From Halomonas alkaliantarctica (lineage in GTDB: Bacteria; Pseudomonadota; Gammaproteobacteria; Pseudomonadales; Halomonadaceae), in the NCBI RefSeq assembly GCF_029854215.1, contig NZ_CP122961.1:2108001-2172000 (forward strand): a DNA stretch of 64,000 nt, written 5' to 3'. The position numbers and the translations under genes are program-made. The notes under the pieces were generated by a model, which did no database searches, was not told where the DNA came from, and was given only the letters and a program-made list of their open reading frames with translations. How positions within the stretch are numbered: position 1 is the stretch's first letter; each line of letters begins with the position of its first letter. Below are positions 1-9,100 of the stretch, in pieces.

Positions 1-176
1 TCAGCGAAGTGATGGGCGCCATCGATGACCTATCGAGCTATCGGCAGGAAGCCCTGCCCCGGCTGGATGAGCAGATCGACCGCCTAGCGACCTTGGCGAA
101 GCAGGGAAATACGTCCATCGAGCGTCTTCAAGAAGGCAGCGAGTCGCAACCAAAAGATGGTCGCGACCCCAGCTAA
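1..176 (+). CDS. TelA-like toxic-anion-resistance protein, C-terminal end (partial)
   Basis: This open frame enters from the left edge and ends at a TAA, giving 57 residues. The segment AIDDLSSYRQEALPRLDEQI followed by a second amphipathic helix resembles the end of TelA/KlaA (tellurite and toxic-anion resistance) proteins, which finish with a conserved Y-x-x-E-A-L-P helix. The polar tail after it is not conserved. Only the C-terminus is visible, so the family call rests on one helix pair and is an inference. Confidence 0.55.
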   Translation, partial: SEVMGAIDDLSSYRQEALPRLDEQIDRLATLAKQGNTSIERLQEGSESQPKDGRDPS

Positions 177-214
177 CGGTTCAGGCTTTTCCAAGTGAAG
201 CGCATGGGTAGTTT

Positions 215-262
215 ATGAGCTAGTTGTATGAGCTAGTTGTATGAGCTAGTTGTATGAGCTAG
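215..262. repeat. 13-bp tandem repeat, 3.7 copies
   Basis: The unit ATGAGCTAGTTGT is repeated head to tail three times, with a partial fourth copy. It lies between the telA-like stop and the convergent small stress gene. Each unit holds an AGCT palindrome. No coding function is apparent; it may be a local slippage expansion in a terminator region. Confidence 0.85.
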
Positions 263-271
263 CCGAATAAG

Positions 272-559
272 CTACTTGAAACGAGAAGAGGCATCCTGGA
301 AGGCTTTACGCATCAACTCCCATGAGTCTTCCATACCTTGACGGACAGACTCCCAGGCCGCTTCGCTGGCATGCTGAAGCTCGTCAAGCCTTTGCTGGGT
401 CTCCGCCTGGCGCTTCTTGAGCCGTTCGATATCCTCCTGGTACTTCACCCTCGCCTCGTCACTCGCCTGACGAGCCTTGGCGGTCAGCCTATCGATATCA
501 GCATTCCACTCATCGAGCCTGGCTTTCATTTCCTCAACGAATTCATCACGTTGTTTCAT
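272..559 (-). CDS. Small coiled-coil protein, sll1863 stress-response family-like
   Basis: The product is 95 residues, almost wholly helical and charged. It runs from MKQRDEFVEEMKARLDEWN through heptad-like repeats to a C-terminal AFQDASSRFK. The family is known from stress-induced small coiled-coil proteins; the biochemical role is unknown. The start at 559 is chosen over an upstream in-frame ATG (589) because a strong GGGGAGG Shine-Dalgarno lies about 8 bases before it. The gene is monocistronic and convergent with the telA-like end. Confidence 0.75.
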   Translation of the reverse strand: MKQRDEFVEEMKARLDEWNADIDRLTAKARQASDEARVKYQEDIERLKKRQAETQQRLDELQHASEAAWESVRQGMEDSWELMRKAFQDASSRFK

Positions 560-724
560 GGTGATACCTCCCCTTGCGGTGACGGGCATGACGGGTCTTG
601 CTGTGAATCTCTGTCGTCTACGAAGACCCTTCGGCCCCTATCGAGTATTGACCGAATCAATTTTGGTTATGTTACTCCGAATTCTCGGAGAGGCGTAACG
701 CCTTGGCTCCTATCATGCATCGAA

Positions 725-1630
725 TTACGAAGGCTCCATCGCTTCACGATAGGCACGCACGTGTGCGATCAACGCCCGTAATTTAGGCGGTTGGTTACGG
801 CGATTTGGAAAGTACAGATAAAAACCGGGGAAAGGCGGCAAGTATGGCTGCAACAACGACACGAGTTCACCGCTTTCAATCCAGGGGAGGAATGTCTCCT
901 CCATGCCAATGGTAATACCACCCCCAGCAAGCGCCGTCCTTATCATGAGCAACATATCGTTGGTCGTGATTTTTGAGTTAACACCCACATCGAACTCTCG
1001 CCCATCTTCTGCGAACTCCCAGCGGTAAGGTGCCACGCTCGGTGCGGGCCGCCAGCCAATGCAAAGATGGTTCAATAGTTCGAAAGGCGCTTCGGGCGTG
1101 CCATGGCGTTGCAAATAACGGGGAGAGGCCACGACCACTTGGCGTTGTAGCCCAGAAAGCGGCACTGCCACCATGTCTTGCTCGATCACTTCTCCCAAAC
1201 GCACCCCGGCGTCGAACCCGGCGCCCACAATATCGAATTCTTCATCGGTGACGGTCACGTCCAACGTAATGTTGGGGTAAGCAGCGGCAAAAGTGGCAAC
1301 CAGTGGGCCTGAAAGAAATCGCTCGGCGATTGAAGTAACCGCCACCCTTAATAAACCCCGGGGTGGGCCATCATCCACAACTTCTTCCACTGCAGACGCA
1401 ATCGCCGTGAACGGCTCGGTTATCTGTGCCCTTAGCCGAACGCCCGCTTCGGTTAGGCTCACGCTGCGGGTAGAACGCTGAACCAATGCGATACCAAGAT
1501 CATCTTCCAGCCGTCGCATGCTCTGGCTAACAGCCGAGCGAGTGACGCCTAACTGGTCAGCAGCAGCACTAAAGTTTCCGGCCTGTGCGACCGCTAAAAA
1601 CACCTTCAAAAGATTGAAATCAGCACTCAT
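725..1630 (-). CDS. LysR-family transcriptional regulator
   Basis: This 301-residue protein has the usual LysR layout. Residues about 1-62 form a winged helix-turn-helix (FSAAADQLGVTRSAVSQSMR, then RLEDDLGIALVQRSTRSVSL). A periplasmic-binding-like effector domain follows (LRVAVTS near 95; GGGITIGMEE near 238). It is divergent from the SDR gene at 1806, the common arrangement in which the LysR protein controls its neighbour and itself. A 7-bp inverted repeat just upstream of its start fits an operator. The inducer cannot be predicted. Confidence 0.93.
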   Translation of the reverse strand: MSADFNLLKVFLAVAQAGNFSAAADQLGVTRSAVSQSMRRLEDDLGIALVQRSTRSVSLTEAGVRLRAQITEPFTAIASAVEEVVDDGPPRGLLRVAVTSIAERFLSGPLVATFAAAYPNITLDVTVTDEEFDIVGAGFDAGVRLGEVIEQDMVAVPLSGLQRQVVVASPRYLQRHGTPEAPFELLNHLCIGWRPAPSVAPYRWEFAEDGREFDVGVNSKITTNDMLLMIRTALAGGGITIGMEETFLPWIESGELVSLLQPYLPPFPGFYLYFPNRRNQPPKLRALIAHVRAYREAMEPS

Positions 1631-1642
1631 TGGAAAGCATTC

Positions 1643-1659
1643 CTAACCAACGTGGTTAG
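1643..1659. promoter_or_regulatory. Candidate LysR operator (7-bp perfect inverted repeat)
   Basis: CTAACCA-ACG-TGGTTAG is a perfect inverted repeat with a 3-bp centre and a T-N11-A core. It is placed 12 bp upstream of the LysR start in the shared intergenic region. Position and symmetry fit autoregulation and control of the SDR gene; binding is inferred. Confidence 0.5.
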
Positions 1660-1805
1660 CTTTGGGTAGCTTCTCACCATAACGATGTGTCTCTAAAGTT
1701 CTACCTAGCGTTCAGCCCGAGCGCTCAACGTTTCATTACGGGGACTATCCATAGCCCCCCCCAGAGCCCCACTTTATACCGTGACTATCTTCTAAGGAGA
1801 TTAAC

Positions 1806-2540
1806 ATGAGCAATATCCAGGGCAAGGTAATCCTCATCACCGGTGCTAGCAGCGGCATCGGTGAAGCAACCGCCCGCACGCTTGCCAGCCAGGGCGCCAG
1901 CGTCGTCCTCGGTGCACGACGCATCGATAGGCTCGAAAAGCTGGTTGCCGAAATTACCAACGACGGCGGCAAGGCAATCGCATGCGCTGTGGACGTAACT
2001 CGACGCGAGGACGTCCAATCCTTCGCCGATTACGCACTCGATAAGTTCGGTCGAATCGATGTGATCATCAACAACGCTGGCGTTATGCCCCTATCACCGG
2101 TTGCTGCCCTGAAGGTCGATGAGTGGGATCGTATGATTGATGTCAATATCCGCGGTGTGCTGCACGGGATCGCCGCAGTGCTGCCCACCATGCAACAACA
2201 AGGCAGCGGGCATGTGATCAATATCTCTTCAATCGGCGGCTTGTACGTGGTCCCGACCGCAGCGGTATACAGTGCGACCAAATATGCGGTACGTGCGATT
2301 TCCGATGGCCTACGTCAGGAACACAGCGATATCCGCGTCACCTGCGTCTATCCCGGCGTGGTCGAATCTGAGCTAGCCGACACCATCACCGATGCCTCGG
2401 CAGCAGAAGCCATGCGCAGTTTCCGTAAAATTGCACTCAAGCCCGAAGCGATCGCTAACGCTATCGCTCATGTGGTCGGCCAGCCAGCCGACGTCGACAC
2501 CACGGACATCGTGGTACGCCCCGTCGCAAGCCCTGCCTGA
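1806..2540 (+). CDS. Short-chain dehydrogenase/reductase (classical SDR)
   Basis: This 244-residue NAD(P)-dependent oxidoreductase has the classical SDR motifs in order: cofactor glycine motif TGASSGIG (12-19), NNAGV (about 89-93), catalytic Ser in NISSIGG (about 140), and YSATK with the catalytic Tyr/Lys (about 155-159). The arginine pair after beta-2 (GARRIDR) suggests preference for NADPH. A good AAGGAG site lies 6 bases before the ATG. Its substrate is unknown; the divergent LysR gene is the likely regulator. Confidence 0.93.
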   Translation: MSNIQGKVILITGASSGIGEATARTLASQGASVVLGARRIDRLEKLVAEITNDGGKAIACAVDVTRREDVQSFADYALDKFGRIDVIINNAGVMPLSPVAALKVDEWDRMIDVNIRGVLHGIAAVLPTMQQQGSGHVINISSIGGLYVVPTAAVYSATKYAVRAISDGLRQEHSDIRVTCVYPGVVESELADTITDASAAEAMRSFRKIALKPEAIANAIAHVVGQPADVDTTDIVVRPVASPA

Positions 2541-2786
2541 TCCCGGGATGGTGGCCTGTCCTTCACTATGGAATGCAGCAAGCCCTAAACCCGCTGATGT
2601 AGAGCCTTCCCACTTCAATGGGAAGGCATATCAGCCTTTAGCCAGGAATTCAGCTAGTCAGTTGTGTGGGGTAAGCTTAGGGCCATAAACCTAGCTGGCA
2701 AGTTAAAGGGGGTTTAAATATAGAGCCCATTAGGCATAGAACTAGATGGCTAATATCGGCCAAGAGCTGTCATTCAGGCGAAGCCG

Positions 2787-2853
2787 ATATAACGCGCCGG
2801 TTTGGAGCCGCAGATCGGCGAAAAATCGGTCGCTATGTAGCCGATTGTTATGT
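2787..2853 (-). repeat. attC-like site 1 (end of array)
   Basis: On the minus strand it begins CATAACAATCGGC, overlapping the stop of the 107-residue cassette gene, and ends GGCGCGTTATAT. It contains a CGATTTTTCGCCGATC dyad. It is the last site of the array; nothing cassette-like follows towards the SDR gene. The 246 bases between it and the SDR stop carry no supportable gene. Confidence 0.65.
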
Positions 2854-3171
2854 TTTAACCTGCAACTTGGACAGCGTTTCGATTTTTTTCAGATATGTAG
2901 CCATGCCCGCTGAAGATACAGTTGGGACACTGCCATCGTCATACAGGTAGATGCGCGTGACATCATCATTGCCGTTGTATGAAAGTTTTTTTGCCGTACT
3001 TGGGCCGATGCCTTTGAACTTGGTTGTTACTGGATATTCGCTGTAAGTGACATAATCACGAGTATTGAAACCAACCGGCTTATATTCGCGATTCAATACT
3101 GCGTATGAACCATCCTCTTGAAGATAAAGGCAGTACGGAAGGTAGATTGAGCGAAAATCACCTAGGGCCAT
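2848..3171 (-). CDS. Integron cassette protein of unknown function (107 aa)
   Basis: I do not recognise this protein. It is soluble and beta-rich, beginning MALGDFRSIYLPYCLYLQE, with a central FKGIGPSTAKKL stretch and an aromatic YLYDDGSVP segment. The start at 3171 is preferred over an upstream in-frame start because AAGGAG lies 6-7 bases before it, just inside the cassette boundary after attC site 2. It has no signal peptide or membrane helix. As the last cassette it is probably poorly expressed unless read from upstream. Confidence 0.7.
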   Translation of the reverse strand: MALGDFRSIYLPYCLYLQEDGSYAVLNREYKPVGFNTRDYVTYSEYPVTTKFKGIGPSTAKKLSYNGNDDVTRIYLYDDGSVPTVSSAGMATYLKKIETLSKLQVKT

Positions 3172-3245
3172 GTGTTTCTCCTTTTTTTGACTCACAATCG
3201 AATCGCCAGAATATTTTATTGGAACTATACTATTCGGCTTTTTAA

Positions 3246-3323
3246 ACATAACGTTGCGCGCACCAGCGCGAGCTTGCGAGCGTCCGGCAGCCAAAGGCTG
3301 CGTAGTGCTGCGCTTGGTTATGT
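3246..3323 (-). repeat. attC-like site 2
   Basis: This 78-bp element overlaps the stop of the cyclase-like gene (CATAACCAAGCGCAGC on the minus strand) and ends CGCAACGTTATGT. The inner part CAGCCTTTGGCTGCCGG is nearly the same as in site 4, as expected of attC sites from one integron lineage. Confidence 0.72.
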
Positions 3324-4046
3324 GTTTTTACCAATTGATGATCTGCTTCCCATGACCCATTTTTCGGGTGGTCGAGGTTCCGTTTCAATGTACTTTTCAA
3401 ATAAATCTAGCAGCTGGTCTCTATCGCCAAACTCTAGGCCACTTTTTGCCGAAATTGTTTTCGCTAGTTTGTGTTCGTTACTACGCCAATCAATAAAGCA
3501 ATAATCGTTGGTACATGAAACAACCAAAAAGTCAGGAATATGCTCAAATGCCAGCTTATCCACTACAAGTACACTGCCAGATACACGAGACGATAACTTG
3601 TATGCCTTTGTTAAAGCCGTCCCCATCACGGGAATTGTTGTCATTAAGCCAGCGCCAAGCGGCAGAGTCCCATTGTGAGAAAACCTGAATGAATCGGGGT
3701 AGCAGCCTTTAATGTCAGCCATATCGCCAACGGAGATAGCGGATTTTGTGCAAAAACCACAAATAGCCATATGGCGCATTATGGAAGTAGCGATTGCGAT
3801 ACACCTACTAGAATCGGTTTCTTCAAAATTTGAAACAATAACAAATCCGTCGCCAAACTGGTGTGCAAATATCCGATCAGATTCGTTCAAAGCAACGTCA
3901 CCCGGGTAAGCGAGTTGACCGATCTTAATGATCGCATCCATAAGCTCGTGCAATGCCCAAATTACCCTGTCTTTTCCTGCTTCACCGCTCTCGTAAAGAG
4001 CAGAAAATCCCTCAATGTCAACCGATATTCCCCAGCGTCTATCCAC
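3318..4046 (-). CDS. Cassette-borne class III nucleotidyl-cyclase-like protein
   Basis: This 242-residue protein starts at GTG with AAGGA about 10 bases upstream. Residues 6-16 read GISVDIEGFSA, the beta-1/metal-A signature of class III cyclase or GGDEF-like palm folds. About 55 residues on, HQFGDGFVIVS supplies the second metal aspartate, followed by AISVGDMADIKGCYP. The spacing of the two Asp residues fits a class III cyclase homology domain. The C-terminal third has no recognised domain. Known relatives make cAMP or cGMP, and Pycsar defence cyclases make cCMP or cUMP; which product applies here, or whether it is active, cannot be told. Confidence 0.55.
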   Translation of the reverse strand: MDRRWGISVDIEGFSALYESGEAGKDRVIWALHELMDAIIKIGQLAYPGDVALNESDRIFAHQFGDGFVIVSNFEETDSSRCIAIATSIMRHMAICGFCTKSAISVGDMADIKGCYPDSFRFSHNGTLPLGAGLMTTIPVMGTALTKAYKLSSRVSGSVLVVDKLAFEHIPDFLVVSCTNDYCFIDWRSNEHKLAKTISAKSGLEFGDRDQLLDLFEKYIETEPRPPEKWVMGSRSSIGKNT

Positions 4047-4080
4047 AAAAATTATCCTTTCTCTCCATCAGCACTGCCAC

Positions 4081-4151
4081 ACATAACGCATGGCTTTGCG
4101 GCGCACCGAAGCGCTAGCGTAGGTGTGTCCGACAATAGCCACTTGTTAGGA
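4081..4151 (-). repeat. attC-like site 3
   Basis: The element starts CCTAACAAGTGGC on the minus strand, overlapping the TAA of the Mrr-like gene, and ends GCCATGCGTTATGT. An internal GCGCTTCGGTGCGC hairpin is visible. The stop codon embedded in the inverse core is typical of cassette genes. Confidence 0.72.
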
Positions 4152-5042
4152 AAATAGCTCGAGCAACCGCTGATATTCTTCATCAGTCACCTTGCCCTTG
4201 AGGACCCTTATGGGCATTTCTTCCTTTAGCTGTTTCAGTATTTTATTGGTTTGCTCATTGAATTGCCTATCGTCCAGCGCATCAACTCGCTTGTTTGCCT
4301 CCGCGCTGAGAGCCTTGAATTCCTCTATGCATTTCGACGCAGAGGATTCAACTAATTCAAAATACTCTCGAACAGTGGGAATCTCTAACCAACCATCTAG
4401 TAGCTTAAGAGGGGCAGTCGGATCTTGTGCCAAGCGAACTGGCTCTGGCCCCAAATAGCTCTCTGGGTAAATGCCAGCTATTGCCATCATCAAATCACCT
4501 ACCCAATGGTGAAAATATGCGAGCTTCTCACCAAAGCCATTTGAAATGAACTTTTCATTGTTCATGATGGGTAGATGACTACCTTGCTCAAAATGGCAAC
4601 CATATATCTCGCCTAGCTGTTTTCTCAAAGCTTCTAGCTTCGCGTTCTTTTTCCTAAACCATTCTTCGCCATATAGATGCTGTAGCTCCTCGAAAGTGAG
4701 CAATTGAATATTTGTATACCTAACAGCTTCATAGGCTCCAGATTGAAAACCTTTTTTACTGACTATGTACCCGGTACTTGCGCCTGCACCTTCCATCACC
4801 GTTTTAAAGCCATGCACAACATCTTGATGAACCCGGTTATCCCAATGTTTGCACTCGACCAAATAGATCTGGTTGTGGCTGGCTAACGGATCTTTGATGA
4901 ATACGTCGACCTCTTTTTTTCCCCGGCCAGCTAGGTCCAAGGTCTTCTCCACTTCTGTCTCGTAGTCCATTTCATCAAACAACTGGCATACTTTGGATTG
5001 GAGATCTCGCCAGCCTTTGACCTTATCTACAGTGATAAACAT
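4146..5042 (-). CDS. Mrr-type PD-(D/E)xK restriction endonuclease-like protein
   Basis: This 298-residue protein has an N-terminal nuclease domain: GRGKKEVDVFIKDP (Asp of the PD motif) and IYLVECKHWDN (the E-x-K motif), followed by VVHGFKTVMEGAGASTGYIVSKKGF, as in Mrr_cat and DUF2034-type nucleases. The C-terminal half (from about 150) is helical and unassigned, and may be a sensor. Mrr-family enzymes cut modified or foreign DNA. It is the second gene of the cassette array, with its stop inside attC site 3. No methyltransferase partner is nearby, which fits a type IV-like enzyme. Target specificity is unknown. Confidence 0.7.
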   Translation of the reverse strand: MFITVDKVKGWRDLQSKVCQLFDEMDYETEVEKTLDLAGRGKKEVDVFIKDPLASHNQIYLVECKHWDNRVHQDVVHGFKTVMEGAGASTGYIVSKKGFQSGAYEAVRYTNIQLLTFEELQHLYGEEWFRKKNAKLEALRKQLGEIYGCHFEQGSHLPIMNNEKFISNGFGEKLAYFHHWVGDLMMAIAGIYPESYLGPEPVRLAQDPTAPLKLLDGWLEIPTVREYFELVESSASKCIEEFKALSAEANKRVDALDDRQFNEQTNKILKQLKEEMPIRVLKGKVTDEEYQRLLELFS

Positions 5043-5054
5043 GTTCTCTATCTC

Positions 5055-5130
5055 ACCTAACGCCGTTCACAGCGGCGAGCGTAAGCGAGTCCGGCAGCCG
5101 TAGGCTGCGAACTGCTGCACCTTGTTAGAA
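5055..5130 (-). repeat. attC-like site 4
   Basis: On the minus strand this 76-bp element begins TCTAACAAGGTGCAGCAG and ends CTGTGAACGGCGTTAGGT. The terminal GTTAGGT matches the integron core GTTRRRY exactly. Internal GCAGCCTACGGCTGC and GAGCG/CGCTC dyads give the usual folded attC shape. It follows the stop of the upstream cassette by 4 bases. Confidence 0.78.
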
Positions 5131-5133
5131 CCA

Positions 5134-5502
5134 TTACTGGCCAAGCCAAGCGAAGAAGGACTCATTTGCCCAACCTCCGGAAGGAGTTGATGGGCGAGAA
5201 GGTCTCGACGGCCTAGATGGTCTTGAAGGACGTGAAGGACGAGACGCTCTTGATGCACGTGAAGGTCTTGAAGGGCGCGAAGTCCCGGCTACCGATTCCT
5301 TCGGATTCCATGCTACCGGCTGCCCAGACTGATTTAGGCACAACAATCCATTAACTGGACCGAGCCAATTTCCGCTACCACTAGACCATGCATGACCATT
5401 ACGGATATACGCAACCCAGTTCATATCTGTATCGAAGATATGATCATTTGGAGCAATCCAAGCAACTAAGTCACAGTCTTTATCAAAAAGTGGGTAAAGC
5501 AC
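5134..5502 (-). CDS. Cassette protein with beta N-domain and Ser-Arg-Pro repeat linker
   Basis: The 122-residue product has three parts. Residues 1-70 carry repeated beta elements (VAWIAPNDHIFD, NWVAYIRNGHAW, NGLLCLNQSGQPVAW). A low-complexity linker of S-R-P/A triplets (about 77-107) follows. The end is GGWANESFFAWLGQ. The layout resembles what databases call 4-fold beta flower proteins, whose role is unknown to me. The start is GTG at 5502 with AAGGAG about 7 bases upstream. It is the first recognisable cassette. The triplet linker is encoded by near-identical DNA repeats and may vary in length. Confidence 0.6.
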   Translation of the reverse strand: MLYPLFDKDCDLVAWIAPNDHIFDTDMNWVAYIRNGHAWSSGSGNWLGPVNGLLCLNQSGQPVAWNPKESVAGTSRPSRPSRASRASRPSRPSRPSRPSRPSRPSTPSGGWANESFFAWLGQ

Positions 5503-5517
5503 ATTTATCTCCTTGAA

Positions 5518-5540
5518 GTTCTAACAGCGTATTAGACGGC
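5518..5540 (-). other. Integron core-like site at the array head
   Basis: On the minus strand GTCTAATACGCTGTTAGAAC contains GTTAGAA just before the Shine-Dalgarno of the first cassette. It is where an attI or a preceding attC would end. Only about 20 bp is recognisable, so this is the scar of a lost upstream part rather than a complete site. Confidence 0.4.
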
Positions 5541-5663
5541 GTGCTCTATGATTGAATGAACCTGCTGGCACTTTTTCCCGGCAAATGCAGCCTGCCAGAA
5601 TCCCCCAAGCCTAAGATTCTTTGAGATATTAATTTTAATTAGGCTATATATACAAAAACTCGC

Positions 5664-5716
5664 GCGCCTGCTGCATTTCCCGGCATGACCGATTTGGGTC
5701 GAGCCCCGACTGTAAA
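5664..5716 (+). repeat. Left copy of a TGACCGNTTTGGGTCG-containing repeat
   Basis: The block TGCTGCATTTCCCGGC followed by ATGACCGATTTGGGTCGAG recurs in diverged form and the same orientation at 10,095-10,142, on the far side of the SIR2 gene. The rest of 5526-5784 carries no supportable gene. Confidence 0.45.
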
Positions 5717-5784
5717 CCAAACTTAGCACATGACGAGCGTGAATTGAGCCACTCTTTGACCTCCACCTGTTGTAGGATTATGCC

Positions 5785-5910
5785 ATGAACGTTCCGACTG
5801 AAATCTCATTTACACCATGGAATAAAGGCAAGCTGGTTGGGCACGGTCATCTACCATGCAATTCTAGCTCTTGGGACCAGTATCCGCTAAAAAGGTACAA
5901 AGGCCGCTAG
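5785..5910 (+). pseudogene. Remnant of a tyrosine-recombinase gene (N-terminal stub)
   Basis: The frame starts MNVPTEISFTPWNKGKLVG and then leaves homology, stopping after 41 residues. TPWNKGKLVG is the usual beginning of a family of roughly 200-residue site-specific integrases found in gammaproteobacterial islands (continuing QK-x-P-L-x-x-x-x-W-x-I-R in intact members). Everything after residue 19 is unlike them, so only the 5' end survives. It lies just upstream of the SIR2 gene and suggests the locus was once part of a mobile element. Confidence 0.5.
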
Positions 5911-6143
5911 TACAAGGGCCTAAGTACCCCTCATTCACTGGAAGTCACTGTTAAGTGCCCTGTCTTGAATCGGCTCACTCACTTTGGCCAGAGGACTGGC
6001 TTTATCTTCAACGTCAGCTTTCAGCCAAATTCTACCGTGCGCTTAGAGCAACGACGCCACCGAGAAACCCGTAAATGCGGTAATTAGATTACACCCACAA
6101 GTTCGCTAGTAGAATTTACGAGCATCCCCGAAAGGTTTGGACT

Positions 6144-9100
6144 ATGAGATTTTATGCCGATGGCCCCTCTATCCCAGATATCCTCCTCACACGCTGCGAT
6201 GCTGGGCGTGTTGTATTCCTGTGTGGCGCGGGGGTTTCAAAACCGTCGGGAATGCCAGATTTTGTAGGACTCACTCAGCACGTCATCGAGTTTTTCGACC
6301 CACCGAATGATTCATCGATCATGACGGCCTTCCAGCCTTGGCTGGACGCCCCTTCGGGACCTAACGTCCCGCTCGATCAAATCTTTAACCTGCTGCACCA
6401 AGAGTACGGCAGAGACGAGGTGAATGCGCTGGTCACCGAAAGACTGCATGTCTCGCCATCTGGGGGAGAGGTCGGGCGTGAGCACGCTCTAATCAAACGG
6501 ATTTCGACGAATGAAAGCGGCGTTCCGCAGATCGTTACCACGAACTTCGACCTGATGTTCGAGACCGGAGCGAGTGGCGACAAGCTAGCAAGGCATGTGC
6601 CTCCAGTCTTCCCCGATTTGGCGATCGGAATGACGATTGAGGGGATCACCTATCTACATGGGCGCTTGGTCGACACCGGCTCGGATCATCATCCCTACGT
6701 GCTGAGCAGCGCAGACTTCGGGCGCGGTTATCTGTCGGAGGGATGGGCAACAAACTTCATCCGAAGCCTATTGGGCCGATACACCGTGGTGCTCGTCGGC
6801 TACCAAGCAGAAGATCCTCCGATCAAATACCTCCTCCAAGGTTTGAACCATGACGGCCAGTTTGATCGATCTCGGCTCTATGCGTTTGACCGGGGTCTGC
6901 CAGAAGAGATTGAAGCCAAATGGCGTGATCGAGGAGTTAGTGCTATTGCCTACGCCGACCACGCAGATCTCTGGAAGACCCTGGAGGCTTGGGCGGATCG
7001 CGCCGACGATCCTCGGCAATGGCGGTCTTCGGTGATTATGTCCAGCCGAGAGGACCCCAAGGTAATGTCGGCCCATGAGCGTGGGCAAGTCGCCCATGTT
7101 CTCCGGACCGTGCAGGGTGCCAAGTTGTTTTCTTTGGCTGATCCGATGCCCGATCCAGAATGGCTGTGTGTCATCGATGGCAATGTGCGATCAGCCAAAC
7201 CGAGCAAGGGCTACGGTCAAGAAGCCGAAACGTTCGATCCAAGAGCAAACTACGGGCTCGACGATGATCTCGAACACATCTCGGAAGATAAGCAGCGGCA
7301 GGGTGTCAGCAACGATAATCTTCTCGTCTGGCGAGACGGGGACGACAATCCGCATGACGGCCATCGTCTCGCTGGGCGACAAGCCGAAGGGCATGAAACA
7401 ACACCAATTCGGCTTGGTCACTTCATCACGTGGATCAGCAAGGCGATTGATAGCCCTGTTCTGGCTTGGTGGGCAATTCGTCAAAGCGGCCTGCACCCTC
7501 GCCTGCTGCTTCAGATCGAATGGCAGATGAAGCGCTTGGAAAGCCTTCACGGGCGGGCGCGCCACATTTGGAACCTGGTCCTTGAACACCACCGGGACCC
7601 CCGGAGCCGCCAATGGGACGGCAGCTGGTTTGACCTTAAGAAGAGGGTAGCCAAAGAAGGATGGACGGCCAGCGTTCTTCGCGACTTCCGACGGGTGGCA
7701 ACTCCGAGGGTCGATATTCGACCACTACTCGGCCTGGGGCAATCGAAGCCGCCGTTAGGGCCGTGGGATGATGTTCGCCTCAGCGACCTGGGTCAGTTCG
7801 AGGTCAAATTCCTTGATCGGCACAACGTCGATCTTGCAGTGCCCGACGAGGTCTTGCCGCAGGTATTCGCGATTCTGGAGGAGCAGCTAACCAACGCTTC
7901 GGGTCTGCTGGCGGATATCGAGACAGTCTACTTCCAGACCCCAACCTGCTATCCGGATCGCGAGGTCGACGGCCGAGAGCATGTCACTAAACCCGCCGAG
8001 GTCATGGCATGGTTCGTTGAGCTTCTCGATCGTCTGTCAGAGACACGTCCCGACCTGGTGCAAGCCCATGCTACGATCTGGCCGGAGTCAGATCAGTACT
8101 TCTTTCGAAAACTCAAGCTGTATGCCTACAGCAAGAAGAGTGTCTTCGAAGCTGATCAAGTTGCCCAAGCCATTCTATCCTTCGATCAGTCGGCCTTCTG
8201 GGATATCAACGTAGCTCGAGAGCTTCTTTTCCTGCTGGTGGACCGCTGGTTGGAGTTTTCACAAGAGAGCCAGGACAGGCTGATTGATCGAATGCTGGAA
8301 GGGCCGGAACAACGCTCCCATTTGTCAGACGAGGAGTTTCCCGAGCTTCGGGACGAGTTCGCGGCGCGATATGCCCGCTACCTCCAACTAGAGGGCTGTG
8401 CCTTTGCCGCTGATCGCAGTGAGCGACTTGATGCGATAATCCAGGGCGTTTCTGAGTGGAGCGATGGCTGGGCGACCTCAACGGTCACCGAGCGCGGTTC
8501 CCATGTCGGCTTTGTCGGAACTGACGAGAACCCCGAAGCCGTTTTGGACCTTCCTGTGAATGAGATCGTGGGACGCGCCAAGGATGATCTGGAGCGGGAC
8601 TTCGGTAGCTTCACCGATAAGCGCCCATTCACCGGGCTAGTGAAGGCTAACCCCTGCAAGGCCTTGTCTGCTCTCACCGTTGCAGGCAAGGACGGTGACT
8701 ACCCCCAGGCCTTCTGGTCATCCATGGTCAACGAACTGCCTGAGGACATTTCTCCGCGGCTGCAACGGGTCTTCTTGCACAGGCTGACCCGACTTCCAGA
8801 CCCAGTGGTCGCAAAGCTGGGGCACACTCTGGGGCGATGGATTGAAACCAATCTGGTCGCAATCCTAGAGTTCGATGACAAGCTTGGGTGGGCAGTCTTT
8901 GATCACGTCGTTGACGGCATCCTGAGCGGCGGCGCGGATGCAGCCGAGAATGGTCTCGGAGAGATGCGCATCAGGGGCGAAGTGGTGGAGCGGTCCAGGC
9001 GGACGCACGAACATGCGATCAACGGCCCGCTCGGCATGTGCGCAGAGGCCCTTTACCGCGTCGTTCTGGGAGAGAAGCAGGAAGCCGATTCTCTTATGCC

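Larger units (their letters stand above)
2787..5525 (-). mobile_element. Integron cassette array lacking an integrase (CALIN-like)
   Basis: Four co-oriented genes are each followed, at or a few bases after the stop codon, by a 67-78 bp element. Each element begins with a YTAAC/ATAAC inverse core and ends with a GTTAKRY-type core on the minus strand, with internal dyads, as in attC sites. Two elements (3246-3323 and 5055-5130) share the inner block CCGGCAGCC...GGCTGC. Genes are short, unrelated and promoterless, each with its own Shine-Dalgarno just after the preceding attC. No intI gene is seen. A core-like GTTAGAAC at 5525-5518 precedes the first cassette. Confidence 0.78.

Noticed and set aside
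215..262. Possible CRISPR or iteron from the 13-bp direct repeats
   Set aside because: Units are contiguous with no spacers and there is no cas or replication gene nearby.
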